From assembly GCA_948566455.1 (NCBI GenBank), contig CAOYQO010000021.1, positions 1-59,291 on the forward strand: a DNA stretch of 59,291 nt, written 5' to 3'. Made by a program: the position numbers and the translations under genes. Shown piece by piece: positions 7,391-15,697 of this stretch (its first letter is position 1; each line of letters opens with the position of its first letter). The DNA comes from an uncultured Phocaeicola sp. (GTDB lineage Bacteria > Bacteroidota > Bacteroidia > Bacteroidales > Bacteroidaceae). Below the pieces are notes generated by a model, which saw only the letters and a list, made by a program, of their open reading frames with translations, was not told where the DNA came from and searched no databases.

Positions 7391-8760
7391 CAGAACACCT
7401 CTTCTCCTTTCAATGTAGCCGAACTGGCTTCAGTAATGCGTACATGGACAAAATCACCGATACGATGATTCCCACGATCAAAGACCACCACCTTGTTTTG
7501 CTGTGTACGGCCAAAAAGCTGCTCTCTGGAACGCTTGGAAACACCTTCTACCATCACTTCGAAAGTCTTGCCTACATCACGGGCATTACTTTCGGCAGAA
7601 AGACGGTTCTGCAATTCAATGATTTCATTCAGCCGGCGTATCTTAACCTCTTCGGGTACATCATCCGGCAGATGCTTGGAAGCATATGTTCCGGGACGTT
7701 CGGAATATTTAAACATAAAGGCGGAATCGTACGCACACTCACGCATCAAGGATAGAGATTCCTGATGGTCTTCTTCCGTTTCCGAATGATAGCCGGAGAA
7801 AATATCAGTACTCAGACCACAATCGGGAATGATACGGCGAATAGCCGCTACCCTTTCCAAATACCACTCACGGGTATATTTGCGGTTCATCAGCTTCAAT
7901 ATGCGCGAACTGCCGCTCTGTACCGGTAAATGAATATGCTTGCATACATTAGGCGTTTCCGCAATGACTTGCAAGGTTTCATCACTCATATCCTTGGGAT
8001 GTGAAGTGGTAAAACGAACACGCATGTCCGGAACCGCCTCGGCCACTGTGCGGAGCAGCATCGGGAAAGTAATTATTTCACCCTCTTTCTCAAAACGATA
8101 AGAATTCACATTCTGTCCCAGCAACGTTACTTCTTTATAACCTTTGTCTGCCAAGTCACGCACCTCATTCAGAATACTTTCCACATCACGGCTGCGCTCA
8201 CGCCCACGGGTATACGGCACAATACAATAATGACAGAAATTATTGCAACCACGCATAATGGATACAAACCCGGAGATATGATTGCCGCAAATACGGGACG
8301 GAATTACCTCACGATAGGTTTCTGTAGTAGAAAGCTCCACATTAATGGCTTTCTCCCCCGCTTCCACCGAAGCGACCAAATCGGGCAAAGTGAGATAGGC
8401 ATCCGGTCCTACGACAAGATCTACATGATGGTTCTCGATCAAATCATCTTTTACACGTTCTGCCATGCAGCCCAACACACCGACAATCAGATTCCGGCGT
8501 TTGTTTTTCTTCATAGAATGGAAAAACTCCAGACGGTTCAGAATCTTTTGTTCTGCATTGTCGCGAATGGAACAGGTATTCATAAATACAGCATCCGCTT
8601 CATCCAATGTTTCGCATACATGATAGCCTGCCATTTGCATAATAGAAGCAACCACTTCACTATCAGCAACATTCATCTGGCATCCGTAAGTTTCAATAAA
8701 CAATTTCTTGTTTTCGGAATCAGTTGCAGATTTAAAGTCTGCTCCTGTTGTTTCTTTCAT
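7390..8760 (-). CDS. miaB: tRNA (N6-isopentenyl adenosine(37)-C2)-methylthiotransferase
   Basis: MiaB is a radical SAM enzyme that adds a methylthio group to i6A37 of tRNAs. The three N-terminal cluster cysteines are visible (C27 in TYGCQMN, C63 in NTCSIRD, C98 in GVLGCMAE), as is the radical SAM triad C172, C176, C179 in GCNNFCHYC. The last ~65 residues form a TRAM RNA-binding domain. At 456 residues it is a normal length. A perfect -7 box lies just upstream, and the FKBP gene follows with a four-base overlap. Confidence 0.96.
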   Translation of the reverse strand: MKETTGADFKSATDSENKKLFIETYGCQMNVADSEVVASIMQMAGYHVCETLDEADAVFMNTCSIRDNAEQKILNRLEFFHSMKKNKRRNLIVGVLGCMAERVKDDLIENHHVDLVVGPDAYLTLPDLVASVEAGEKAINVELSTTETYREVIPSRICGNHISGFVSIMRGCNNFCHYCIVPYTRGRERSRDVESILNEVRDLADKGYKEVTLLGQNVNSYRFEKEGEIITFPMLLRTVAEAVPDMRVRFTTSHPKDMSDETLQVIAETPNVCKHIHLPVQSGSSRILKLMNRKYTREWYLERVAAIRRIIPDCGLSTDIFSGYHSETEEDHQESLSLMRECAYDSAFMFKYSERPGTYASKHLPDDVPEEVKIRRLNEIIELQNRLSAESNARDVGKTFEVMVEGVSKRSREQLFGRTQQNKVVVFDRGNHRIGDFVHVRITEASSATLKGEEVF

Positions 8761-8787
8761 ATTTTCTCTGTTTTATGGTTTCGTAGG

Positions 8788-8795
8788 CAAAGATA
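8788..8795 (-). promoter_or_regulatory. Bacteroides -7 box (TATCTTTG) for miaB-FKBP
   Basis: The minus strand reads TATCTTTG, a perfect TAnnTTTG, ending 27 bases upstream of the miaB ATG. Confidence 0.7.
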
Positions 8796-8932
8796 CGGAG
8801 TTACCGACAAATTAAACGAATAAAAGAGCCGAAAATTGAATATTATAAGAGATTTATGCATTTAACTGTTAAATAATTATAACCAGTGAACAAAAAAGAC
8901 CGTTAACGTTACCAACATATTATTATAATTCG

Positions 8933-9027
8933 CATATTTGCTTCCGAAAAACATTAGATTTTTTCATAGTTAAGGTTTAGGTTAAAAAAATAGGGGAAGA
9001 CAACTGTGAAGTTCTCTTCCTTTTTTT
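8933..9027 (+). ncRNA. Candidate small RNA or orphan attenuated transcript
   Basis: The 337-base gap between divergent miaB and the next plus-strand gene holds a strong intrinsic terminator at 8995-9027 with no plus-strand gene before it. A near-consensus -7 box, CATATTTG, lies at 8933-8940. Transcription starting there and stopping at the T-run would give an RNA of about 80 bases with no ATG-initiated frame. The next gene has its own -7 box beyond the terminator (9064), so this is unlikely to be simply its leader. The promoter is one base off consensus, so the RNA is inferred. Confidence 0.45.
8995..9027 (+). terminator. Strong intrinsic terminator
   Basis: GGAAGA (8995-9000) pairs with TCTTCC (9015-9020), and AACT pairs with AGTT across a GTGA loop, with one C-C mismatch between the two helices. 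Seven T residues follow. Confidence 0.8.
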
Positions 9028-9063
9028 ATGCCCTTTTATAGAGTTAGTTATGAAATATTTTTC

Positions 9064-9071
9064 TAACTTTG
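9064..9071 (+). promoter_or_regulatory. Bacteroides -7 box (TAACTTTG)
   Basis: Perfect -7 consensus 27 bases before the ATG at 9098. It lies inside the longer open frame that starts at 9050, which argues that translation begins at 9098. Confidence 0.65.
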
Positions 9072-9097
9072 AGCATTCATTATATAATAAGGAAAGT

Positions 9098-9448
9098 ATG
9101 GATATCATTCAGGTTATCATATTTATAATAATCATTGTTGCAGCCATCGTGCAACAAATCTCAAGAACAGGCAAAGAGAAGAAAACACCTTCTCCAAAGA
9201 AAGTGCTTGCAGATATGTTTCCTGAAATAGAGCAGGAGAACATAGGAGAGGACCTTCCTGTTTCTTCCGTTCAAACAGTCCGCAAACCTCAGACTCCCCG
9301 CATGCAGCATCAGCCGATGGTCAAGAAGCCAACAGATCCACCCCGGAAAGAGAACAAAAGGGAAGACCGGACTCCTATAAGACTGAGTACTAAAGAAGAG
9401 GCACGACGTGCTTTTATTTATTCAGAGATTTTTAATCGCAAATATTAA
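9098..9448 (+). CDS. Small membrane-anchored protein of unknown function
   Basis: A 116-residue protein with one N-terminal membrane segment (about 4-19, very rich in Ile and Val) and a long basic, proline-rich tail ending EARRAFIYSEIFNRKY. The composition suggests a membrane anchor with a disordered cytoplasmic tail. I recognise no characterised family. The start at 9098 is chosen because a promoter box lies within the longer frame. It ends 37 bases before the CoA-transferase gene and is probably cotranscribed with it. Confidence 0.7.
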   Translation: MDIIQVIIFIIIIVAAIVQQISRTGKEKKTPSPKKVLADMFPEIEQENIGEDLPVSSVQTVRKPQTPRMQHQPMVKKPTDPPRKENKREDRTPIRLSTKEEARRAFIYSEIFNRKY

Positions 9449-9485
9449 TAACAACTATACTAATAAGAATAACACATTGAATATC

Positions 9486-10979
9486 ATGGGATTTAATATT
9501 ATTTCCGCAGCCGAAGCAGCCAGCTATATCAAGCATGGCTACAACATTGGACTCAGCGGCTTTACTCCGGCAGGAACACCGAAAGCCGTAACACCCGAAG
9601 TCGCAAAAATAGCAGAAGAAGAACATGCCAAAGGTAACCCTTTTCAAATTAGTATCTTTACCGGTGCTTCTACAGGAGATGCTACAGACGGCATCTTATC
9701 CAGGGTCAAGGCAATCCGTTACCGTGCTCCTTACACAACCAACCCCGATTTCCGAAAAGCCGTAAATAACGGCGAAATAGCATACAACGATATCCATCTG
9801 TCACAAATGGCACAGGAGGTACGTTACGGGTTCATGGGTAAAGTAGATGTCGCTATTCTGGAAGCGTGTGAAATCACTCCCGACGGCAAAGTTTATCTGA
9901 CAGCCGCCGGTGGAATTGCACCGACTATTGCACGTCTGGCAGATAAAGTGATCATCGAATTGAACGCTGCCCACAGTAAAAACGGTATGGGCCTGCACGA
10001 TGTTTATGAACCGCTTGACCCGCCTTACCGTCGTGAAATTCCTATTTACAAACCCAGCGACCGTATCGGTCTGCCTTATGTACAGGTAGACCCGAAAAAA
10101 ATCATCGGCGTAGTGGAAGTAAACACCCCTGACCAGGCCCGTTCATTTACCGCACCGGATCCTATCACCGACCAGATTGGACAAAATGTTGCCGACTTCC
10201 TGGCAGCTGACATGAAACGGGGTATTATTCCTGCAAGCTTCCTGCCATTACAGAGTGGAGTAGGTAACATTGCTAATGCCGTATTGGGTGCTTTGGGACG
10301 AGACAAAACAATTCCCGCCTTCGAAATGTATACGGAAGTATTACAAGACGCAGTGGTGGACCTGATTCGCCAGGGACGTGTAAAATTTGGAAGTACCTGT
10401 TCATTGACTGTCACCAACGAATGTCTGCAAGGTATTTATGATGATATCGACTTCTTCCGTGACAAACTGGTCATGCGTCCGTCTGAAATCTCAAACAACC
10501 CGGAAATTATCCGTCGTCTTGGTGTTATATCTATCAATACAGCCATCGAAGCAGATATTTACGGTAATGTAAATTCTACTCACATCAGCGGCACCAAAAT
10601 GATGAATGGTATTGGTGGCTCAGGTGACTTTACCCGCAATGCCTATATTTCCATCTTTACTTGCCCGTCTGTGGCAAAAGAAGGAAAAATCAGTGCCATC
10701 GTTCCTATGGTTTCTCACGAAGATCACAGTGAACACGATGTCAATATCCTTATTACTGAACAAGGTGTTGCCGACTTACGCGGCAAGAGCCCGGTAGAAC
10801 GCGCCAAGGCTATCATCGAAAATTGTGCACATCCGGATTATAAGAACATTCTTTGGGATTATGTAAAAATGTCTTCCAAAGGACAAACTCCTCATTGTAT
10901 TCCGGCTGCATTGGCTATGCATGATACGCTGGCCAAGAAAGGGGATATGCGCCTGATAGATTGGGCAGAATATAAATAG
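9486..10979 (+). CDS. Acetyl-CoA hydrolase/succinate CoA-transferase family protein
   Basis: A 497-residue class I CoA-transferase that probably moves CoA between succinate and acetate (or propionate), a step in the succinate-propionate fermentation of Bacteroidales. The predicted catalytic glutamate is E284 in EMYTEVLQD, preceded by the conserved GVGNIANAVLGAL stretch. The C-terminal HDVNILITEQGVADLRG segment is typical of the Cat1/AarC group. The frame is open upstream to 9408, but the ATG at 9486 gives the usual N-terminus and avoids overlap with the previous gene. A strong terminator follows. Confidence 0.93.
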   Translation: MGFNIISAAEAASYIKHGYNIGLSGFTPAGTPKAVTPEVAKIAEEEHAKGNPFQISIFTGASTGDATDGILSRVKAIRYRAPYTTNPDFRKAVNNGEIAYNDIHLSQMAQEVRYGFMGKVDVAILEACEITPDGKVYLTAAGGIAPTIARLADKVIIELNAAHSKNGMGLHDVYEPLDPPYRREIPIYKPSDRIGLPYVQVDPKKIIGVVEVNTPDQARSFTAPDPITDQIGQNVADFLAADMKRGIIPASFLPLQSGVGNIANAVLGALGRDKTIPAFEMYTEVLQDAVVDLIRQGRVKFGSTCSLTVTNECLQGIYDDIDFFRDKLVMRPSEISNNPEIIRRLGVISINTAIEADIYGNVNSTHISGTKMMNGIGGSGDFTRNAYISIFTCPSVAKEGKISAIVPMVSHEDHSEHDVNILITEQGVADLRGKSPVERAKAIIENCAHPDYKNILWDYVKMSSKGQTPHCIPAALAMHDTLAKKGDMRLIDWAEYK

Positions 10980-11002
10980 TCATTATTTGCTGTATCTCAT
11001 AC

Positions 11003-11041
11003 GTTTCCGGTCGGTACGATGTATCCGGCCGGAAACTTTTT
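11003..11041 (+). terminator. Intrinsic terminator after the CoA-transferase gene
   Basis: GTTTCCGG (11003-11010) pairs with CCGGAAAC (11029-11036), with further pairing inside the arm, followed by five T residues. Confidence 0.85.
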
Positions 11042-11125
11042 ATATCTATCCCACCTTTTTGTATAAAAAACAATATCTTCCACCTTTTTAATCAAAAAAT
11101 ACACGGACTTTTTTCACAATTATTC

Positions 11126-11133
11126 TATTTTTG
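11126..11133 (+). promoter_or_regulatory. Bacteroides -7 box (TATTTTTG) for the GH3 gene
   Basis: Perfect TAnnTTTG, 32 bases upstream of the GH3 start codon, after the terminator that separates the gene from the one before. Confidence 0.65.
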
Positions 11134-11164
11134 CCGTGTAACTAATCATTTTTACCATTTTACT

Positions 11165-13759
11165 ATGAGAAACAAAATTCTATATTTATTTGCTTCCCTT
11201 GTGATGCTAAGCGGCTGTAACAATCAACCGGCTTATAAAGACAGCAGTTTATCTCCCGAAGAACGGGCAGAGGATTTATTGCAACAACTTACTCTAGAAG
11301 AAAAAGTTGCCTTAATGATGGACAACTCCAAACCTGTCGAAAGATTAGGCATTAAACCTTATAATTGGTGGAACGAAGCCTTGCACGGAGTGGCACGGAG
11401 CGGACTGGCCACCGTCTTTCCTCAGCCTATAGGCATGGCGGCCTCTTTTGAGCCCGATGCCATACATACCATCTATACTGCAGTTTCGGATGAAGCCCGG
11501 GCCAAAAATGCCGCATACTCGGCGGCGGGAAGCTACGAACGGTATCAAGGCCTGACCATGTGGACACCCACCGTCAATATTTATCGCGATCCCAGATGGG
11601 GGAGAGGTATTGAAACGTACGGGGAAGATCCTTATCTGACAAGTGTCATGGGGGTAAATGTGGTAAAAGGATTGCAATGCATGGATGCTAATCAAAAATA
11701 CGATAAAATACACGCTTGTGCCAAACACTTTGCCGTCCATTCAGGGCCGGAATGGAATCGTCATGAGTTCAATGCGGAAAATATCAAACCGCGTGACTTG
11801 CATGAAACTTATCTTGTACCTTTCGAAGCATTAGTAAAAGAAGCAAAAGTAAAGGAGGTAATGTGTGCCTATAACCGTTTGGAAGGTGATCCGTGTTGCG
11901 GAAGTGACCGCCTGCTGATGCAAATTCTCCGTCAAGACTGGGGATATGACGGCATTGTACTTTCAGATTGTGGTGCTATTGACGATTTCTATCGGGAAAA
12001 AGGACACAAAACACATCCGGATGCTGAATCGGCCTCTGCCGCCGCAGTATTAAGCGGTACGGATCTGGAATGTGGTTCCAGTTATAAAGCATTGGTAGAA
12101 AGCGCTAAAAAAGGATTAATCAGTGAAAAGGACATTGATGTATCCGTAAAACGATTATTAAAAGCACGCTTTGAATTGGGGGAAATGGATGATCCTGACA
12201 AAGTGGAATGGACTAAAATTCCTTATTCAGTGGTTTGCTCGGCAGAACATGATTCCCTGTCACTAGATATAGCACGCAAATCAATGACGCTGTTACTGAA
12301 CAAAAATAATATCCTGCCACTGAAACGCGGTGGACAAACCATCGCCGTCATGGGACCTAACGCAAATGATTCTGTGATGCAATGGGGTAATTATAACGGT
12401 ACTCCCAAACATACGATCACCTTATTGGAAGGTATCCGCTCAGCCATGGGAGAGAACGACAAGCTGATCTATGAACAAGGTTGCAGCTGGGTGGAGCGCT
12501 CATTAATCAGAAGCGTTTTCAGCCAGTGTACTTCTAAAGAAGGTCCAGGATTCTCCGCCCGCTATTGGAACAACAAGGAATATGAAGGAAATGCGGTAGC
12601 CACCGCACAACTTACCACACCGTTCCGTCTTTGCACTTCCGGAGCTACCGTATTTGCTCCCGGTGTGAACCTGACCGATTTCTCGGCCGTCTATCAAAGT
12701 GTGTTCACCCCCCAGGAAACAGGAGAGGTTATTTTCAACTTCTATAGTTGTGGAGCTACACAATTATTGATAAATGGTGAAGAAGTAAAGAAATTCACCA
12801 ACAAACATGGGGGCAGGGGACAAGCTTACGCCATGCATGCAGAAGCCGGCAAGCCATACGATATAGAAATCCGCTTCCAATACTTTAGTGGAGATGCACA
12901 GTTGAATTTCGATCTTGGATTTAAAGAAGAAGTCAACATTAAAAACACGGTAGCAAAAGTGAAAGATGCTGATGTAGTTATATTTGCAGGCGGTATATCT
13001 CCAAGTTTGGAAGGAGAGGAGATGGGTGTCAATTTACCGGGATTCCGCAAAGGAGACCGTACTGACATCGAGCTTCCGGCTGTTCAGCGTGAATTGATAA
13101 AAGCACTCTGTGATGCCGGGAAAAAAGTTATTTTCGTTAATTTTTCCGGATCACCCATTGCCATGGAACCCGAAACCAAATATTGTCAGGCTATTTTACA
13201 AGCATGGTATCCGGGACAATCCGGAGGTAAAGCTGCCGCCGAAGTTTTGTTTGGAGATTACAATCCTGCAGGACGACTGCCCGTTACTTTTTACCGGAAT
13301 ATAACGCAATTACCTGATTTTGAAGATTATAATATGACAGGACGTACTTACCGTTATTTTAAAGGTGATCCTCTTTTCCCATTCGGTTATGGTTTGAGTT
13401 ATACCACTTTTAACTATGGTAACATCAAACTGGAGCAAACGATTAAAGTAGGGGAAACTGCCAAAATTATTGTTCCTGTAACCAATACCGGTAATCGTGA
13501 CGGGGAAGAAGTAGTACAGGTATATCTGAAAAAACAAGAAGATGCGGAAGGACCGGTTAAAACACTGCGTGCTTTCAAACGTGTACAAATTCCTGCAGGA
13601 AAAACAGTCAATGTAGAATTAGAGTTAACACCCAAACAATTGGAATGGTGGGACGCGCAGACAAATACCATGCGCACCATAGCCGGAAACTTCGATATAA
13701 TGGTAGGGGGTAATTCTAAAGATGCCGAATTACAAGTAAAGACGCTGACACTGCAATAA
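11165..13759 (+). CDS. Glycoside hydrolase family 3 lipoprotein with PA14 domain
   Basis: An exported exo-acting beta-glycosidase, probably beta-glucosidase or beta-xylosidase. A lipoprotein signal ends LSGC with Cys18. The GH3 barrel domain (about 30-340) contains KHFAVHSGPEWNRH and the nucleophile D268 in GIVLSDCGAIDDF. A C-terminal GH3 domain follows, split by a PA14 insert (about 455-588), and a fibronectin-III-like domain ends the protein. The WNEALHGVARSG motif near 70-80 is common in xylosidase-like members. The gene stands alone between two terminators with its own -7 box, and no SusC/D is adjacent. The exact sugar cannot be fixed from sequence alone. Confidence 0.93.
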   Translation: MRNKILYLFASLVMLSGCNNQPAYKDSSLSPEERAEDLLQQLTLEEKVALMMDNSKPVERLGIKPYNWWNEALHGVARSGLATVFPQPIGMAASFEPDAIHTIYTAVSDEARAKNAAYSAAGSYERYQGLTMWTPTVNIYRDPRWGRGIETYGEDPYLTSVMGVNVVKGLQCMDANQKYDKIHACAKHFAVHSGPEWNRHEFNAENIKPRDLHETYLVPFEALVKEAKVKEVMCAYNRLEGDPCCGSDRLLMQILRQDWGYDGIVLSDCGAIDDFYREKGHKTHPDAESASAAAVLSGTDLECGSSYKALVESAKKGLISEKDIDVSVKRLLKARFELGEMDDPDKVEWTKIPYSVVCSAEHDSLSLDIARKSMTLLLNKNNILPLKRGGQTIAVMGPNANDSVMQWGNYNGTPKHTITLLEGIRSAMGENDKLIYEQGCSWVERSLIRSVFSQCTSKEGPGFSARYWNNKEYEGNAVATAQLTTPFRLCTSGATVFAPGVNLTDFSAVYQSVFTPQETGEVIFNFYSCGATQLLINGEEVKKFTNKHGGRGQAYAMHAEAGKPYDIEIRFQYFSGDAQLNFDLGFKEEVNIKNTVAKVKDADVVIFAGGISPSLEGEEMGVNLPGFRKGDRTDIELPAVQRELIKALCDAGKKVIFVNFSGSPIAMEPETKYCQAILQAWYPGQSGGKAAAEVLFGDYNPAGRLPVTFYRNITQLPDFEDYNMTGRTYRYFKGDPLFPFGYGLSYTTFNYGNIKLEQTIKVGETAKIIVPVTNTGNRDGEEVVQVYLKKQEDAEGPVKTLRAFKRVQIPAGKTVNVELELTPKQLEWWDAQTNTMRTIAGNFDIMVGGNSKDAELQVKTLTLQ

Positions 13760-13785
13760 TAACTCCGAATAAAATAAATCAAGTC

Positions 13786-13830
13786 TGCGGCATTTTTGTT
13801 TTAAATATAGAATTTGACAAAAATGCCGCA
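13786..13830. terminator. Bidirectional terminator between convergent genes
   Basis: TGCGGCATTTTTGT (13786-13799) pairs perfectly with ACAAAAATGCCGCA (13817-13830). It separates the GH3 gene (+) from the ABC-F gene (-). Confidence 0.75.
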
Positions 13831-13848
13831 CTTGACAAAATAAAAACA

Positions 13849-15441
13849 TCAGAACAACTCAATCTGCTTATCTGCCTTTATTTGTTGCACAAAATAGTTG
13901 TCATGACTCACCACCAACAAAGTGCCTTGATAATCCTTCAAAGTTTCGGTCAATATCTCCATACTCAGAATATCAATATTATTAGTAGGTTCATCCACAA
14001 TAAAAACATCGGGGGCCTGTGCACTCACCATAAGACAACAGAGAGAAAGTTTCATCTTCTCACCTCCACTCAGATAGCTACACTTCTTGTTCCATGTGGA
14101 AACAGGAAACAAAAAACGGTTGAGAATCGTTCTCAGTTCATTATCATACAATTCACTATTGAATAAGGCAAGTTGTTCCAATACCGACAAATCATTACGA
14201 ATTATAGAATATTCCTGATCAAGATAAACGTACGTCAGCCCTTCTGCCTGTATCAAAGAACCTTGAGTAGGAGCAAGACTTCCGGTTATCAACCTCAATA
14301 AAGTTGTTTTACCACTACCATTACTTCCTTTCAAATGAATACGGTCACCACTTTTGATGGTAAACTCAAGAGGAGAAGACCACAAAGGATTTTCTCCATA
14401 CGAATAATTCACACTTGAAGCTACGATAAGTATCTTACCGATATGCAAAGAAGATGAATTGAAATTTACTTTCATCGCCTTCATATCAGGTAAAGCTTTA
14501 TGCAGTTCTACTGTTTCTCCTGCCAAAAAACGGATCTTATCAGCATGAACATCTCCTAAACGGACAGTACTTTTCTCAGCCTGATCCCTGAATGTATGCA
14601 TTGCCATCTTTCCGACTCCTTTCTTCACATTTTGTTTTTTACCTCGCACATCATGCTTTTGTTGACGCTCCATTACCTCACGTGCCTGCTTTCGGGCTTT
14701 TTGTAATTGCTTTTCATTCTCCTTCAACCGGGTTTGCAGAGCTTCTACAGCCAATTTCTTCTGTTCTTTATAGAAATCGTAATTTCCAGCATAATAAGTG
14801 ACACCTTTTGCAGTAAGCTCATAGGTAGAAGAAAGTAAATTGAGTAATGTCCGGTCATGGCTGACAACCAGTATCCCTGCTGCAGCAGTAGTTATAAAAC
14901 GGTACAGCCGGATACGGCTTTCGTCATCCAAATGATTGGTAGGCTCATCCATCAAAATAAAAGCAGGAGAGTATATAGTAATTCCTGCTAGAAAAACTTT
15001 TGTTTTCTCACCGCCACTCAACAAATGCATGGGATAGGAGAGAGGTACTTCTGCCAACCCCCATTCATTCAAAGCAGCAACCGCTTTCTCTTCTATTTCC
15101 CAATCATCCGCCAAAGCCGTAAAATGCTCTATTGAAGCATCGCCCTGTAAAATGGCATGAAGTGCATATAACTTTCTTTCTATTCCCAATGCCCCGGCTA
15201 CTGTCAAATGATTAAACTGACCAAAATGCTGTGGAATAGAATAGGGAATATCCGGACATATAATTTGTCCTTCAGAAGGTAATAGCTCTTTAGTTATCAA
15301 TCGCATCAAGGTAGATTTTCCCGAACCGTTGTTTCCGATGAGGGCTACTTTTTGCCCTTTACTGATAGTAAAACTGACATTACTGAAAAGCACATCTTTA
15401 TCCGGATGCATGTAAGTAATGGACTGTACATGTATACACAT
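13849..15441 (-). CDS. ABC-F family ATP-binding protein
   Basis: A 530-residue cytoplasmic protein with two ABC ATPase domains and no membrane segment, as in ABC-F proteins that act on the ribosome (translation factors or target-protection antibiotic resistance). Walker A motifs are GNNGSGKS (36-43) and GSNGSGKT (about 372-380). Signatures are LLSGGEKTK and YLSGGEKMK, and Walker B motifs end in DEPTNHLD and DEPTNNID. A lysine-rich helical linker joins the domains. The ATG at 15441 is chosen over a TTG at 15516 because it gives the normal start. The leader of about 165 bases is structured and contains a short frame. Whether it confers resistance or has a housekeeping role is not clear. Confidence 0.9.
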   Translation of the reverse strand: MCIHVQSITYMHPDKDVLFSNVSFTISKGQKVALIGNNGSGKSTLMRLITKELLPSEGQIICPDIPYSIPQHFGQFNHLTVAGALGIERKLYALHAILQGDASIEHFTALADDWEIEEKAVAALNEWGLAEVPLSYPMHLLSGGEKTKVFLAGITIYSPAFILMDEPTNHLDDESRIRLYRFITTAAAGILVVSHDRTLLNLLSSTYELTAKGVTYYAGNYDFYKEQKKLAVEALQTRLKENEKQLQKARKQAREVMERQQKHDVRGKKQNVKKGVGKMAMHTFRDQAEKSTVRLGDVHADKIRFLAGETVELHKALPDMKAMKVNFNSSSLHIGKILIVASSVNYSYGENPLWSSPLEFTIKSGDRIHLKGSNGSGKTTLLRLITGSLAPTQGSLIQAEGLTYVYLDQEYSIIRNDLSVLEQLALFNSELYDNELRTILNRFLFPVSTWNKKCSYLSGGEKMKLSLCCLMVSAQAPDVFIVDEPTNNIDILSMEILTETLKDYQGTLLVVSHDNYFVQQIKADKQIELF

Positions 15442-15607
15442 ACTCTTTCTAAGAATTTTAAATATGAATACTGAAAAGTTCGTAGTTGGAATAAGAAGAC
15501 AACTATTGCGCCACAAACGAAATTATTTCGCCTGCTGTCCCAACATAAAAACAAATAGTTGTATGGAAATGAATGTTTTAAATTCTCATCGGAATATTTT
15601 TAAATTT
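15442..15607 (-). promoter_or_regulatory. Long structured leader of the ABC-F gene, possible attenuator
   Basis: The expected transcript has about 165 untranslated bases. ACAACTATT (15499-15507) pairs perfectly with AATAGTTGT (15554-15562) to close a large loop, inside which CGAAA-TTA-TTTCG (15518-15530) forms a small perfect hairpin. A seven-codon frame lies within this loop. ABC-F resistance genes in other bacteria are often controlled by ribosome-sensing leaders; control here is inferred. Confidence 0.45.
15523..15546 (-). CDS. Possible leader peptide MLGQQAK
   Basis: A seven-codon frame (ATG at 15546, TAA at 15525-15523) in the ABC-F leader. Its last codons and stop lie within a perfect 5-bp hairpin, so a ribosome translating it would melt that hairpin. 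No ribosome-binding site is evident, and a frame this short can occur by chance. Confidence 0.3.
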   Translation of the reverse strand: MLGQQAK

Positions 15608-15613
15608 GCGAGG

Positions 15614-15621
15614 CAAAGATA
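15614..15621 (-). promoter_or_regulatory. Bacteroides -7 box (TATCTTTG) for the ABC-F gene
   Basis: Perfect consensus on the minus strand, 172 bases upstream of the ABC-F ATG and just after the sulfatase terminator. Confidence 0.65.
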
Positions 15622-15638
15622 GCAGGTTTATGGAACAT

Positions 15639-15680
15639 AAAAAAATATTCCCCAATCTAAATGAATAGATTGAGGAATAT
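15639..15680 (-). terminator. Intrinsic terminator of the sulfatase locus
   Basis: ATATTCC-C-CAATCTA (15645-15659) pairs with TAGATTG-A-GGAATAT (15666-15680) apart from one mismatch. A run of T follows on the minus strand. It ends the first polysaccharide locus. Confidence 0.85.
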
Positions 15681-15697
15681 CAGAATAAAAAATCTAT

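Noticed and set aside
8230..8823. Open frame of 197 codons on the plus strand across miaB
   Set aside because: Antisense to miaB, with codons that mirror the conserved enzyme; it also covers the miaB promoter.
15345..15554. 69-codon frame overlapping the ABC-F start
   Set aside because: It runs into the ABC-F coding region out of frame, starts at TTG and shows no family features.
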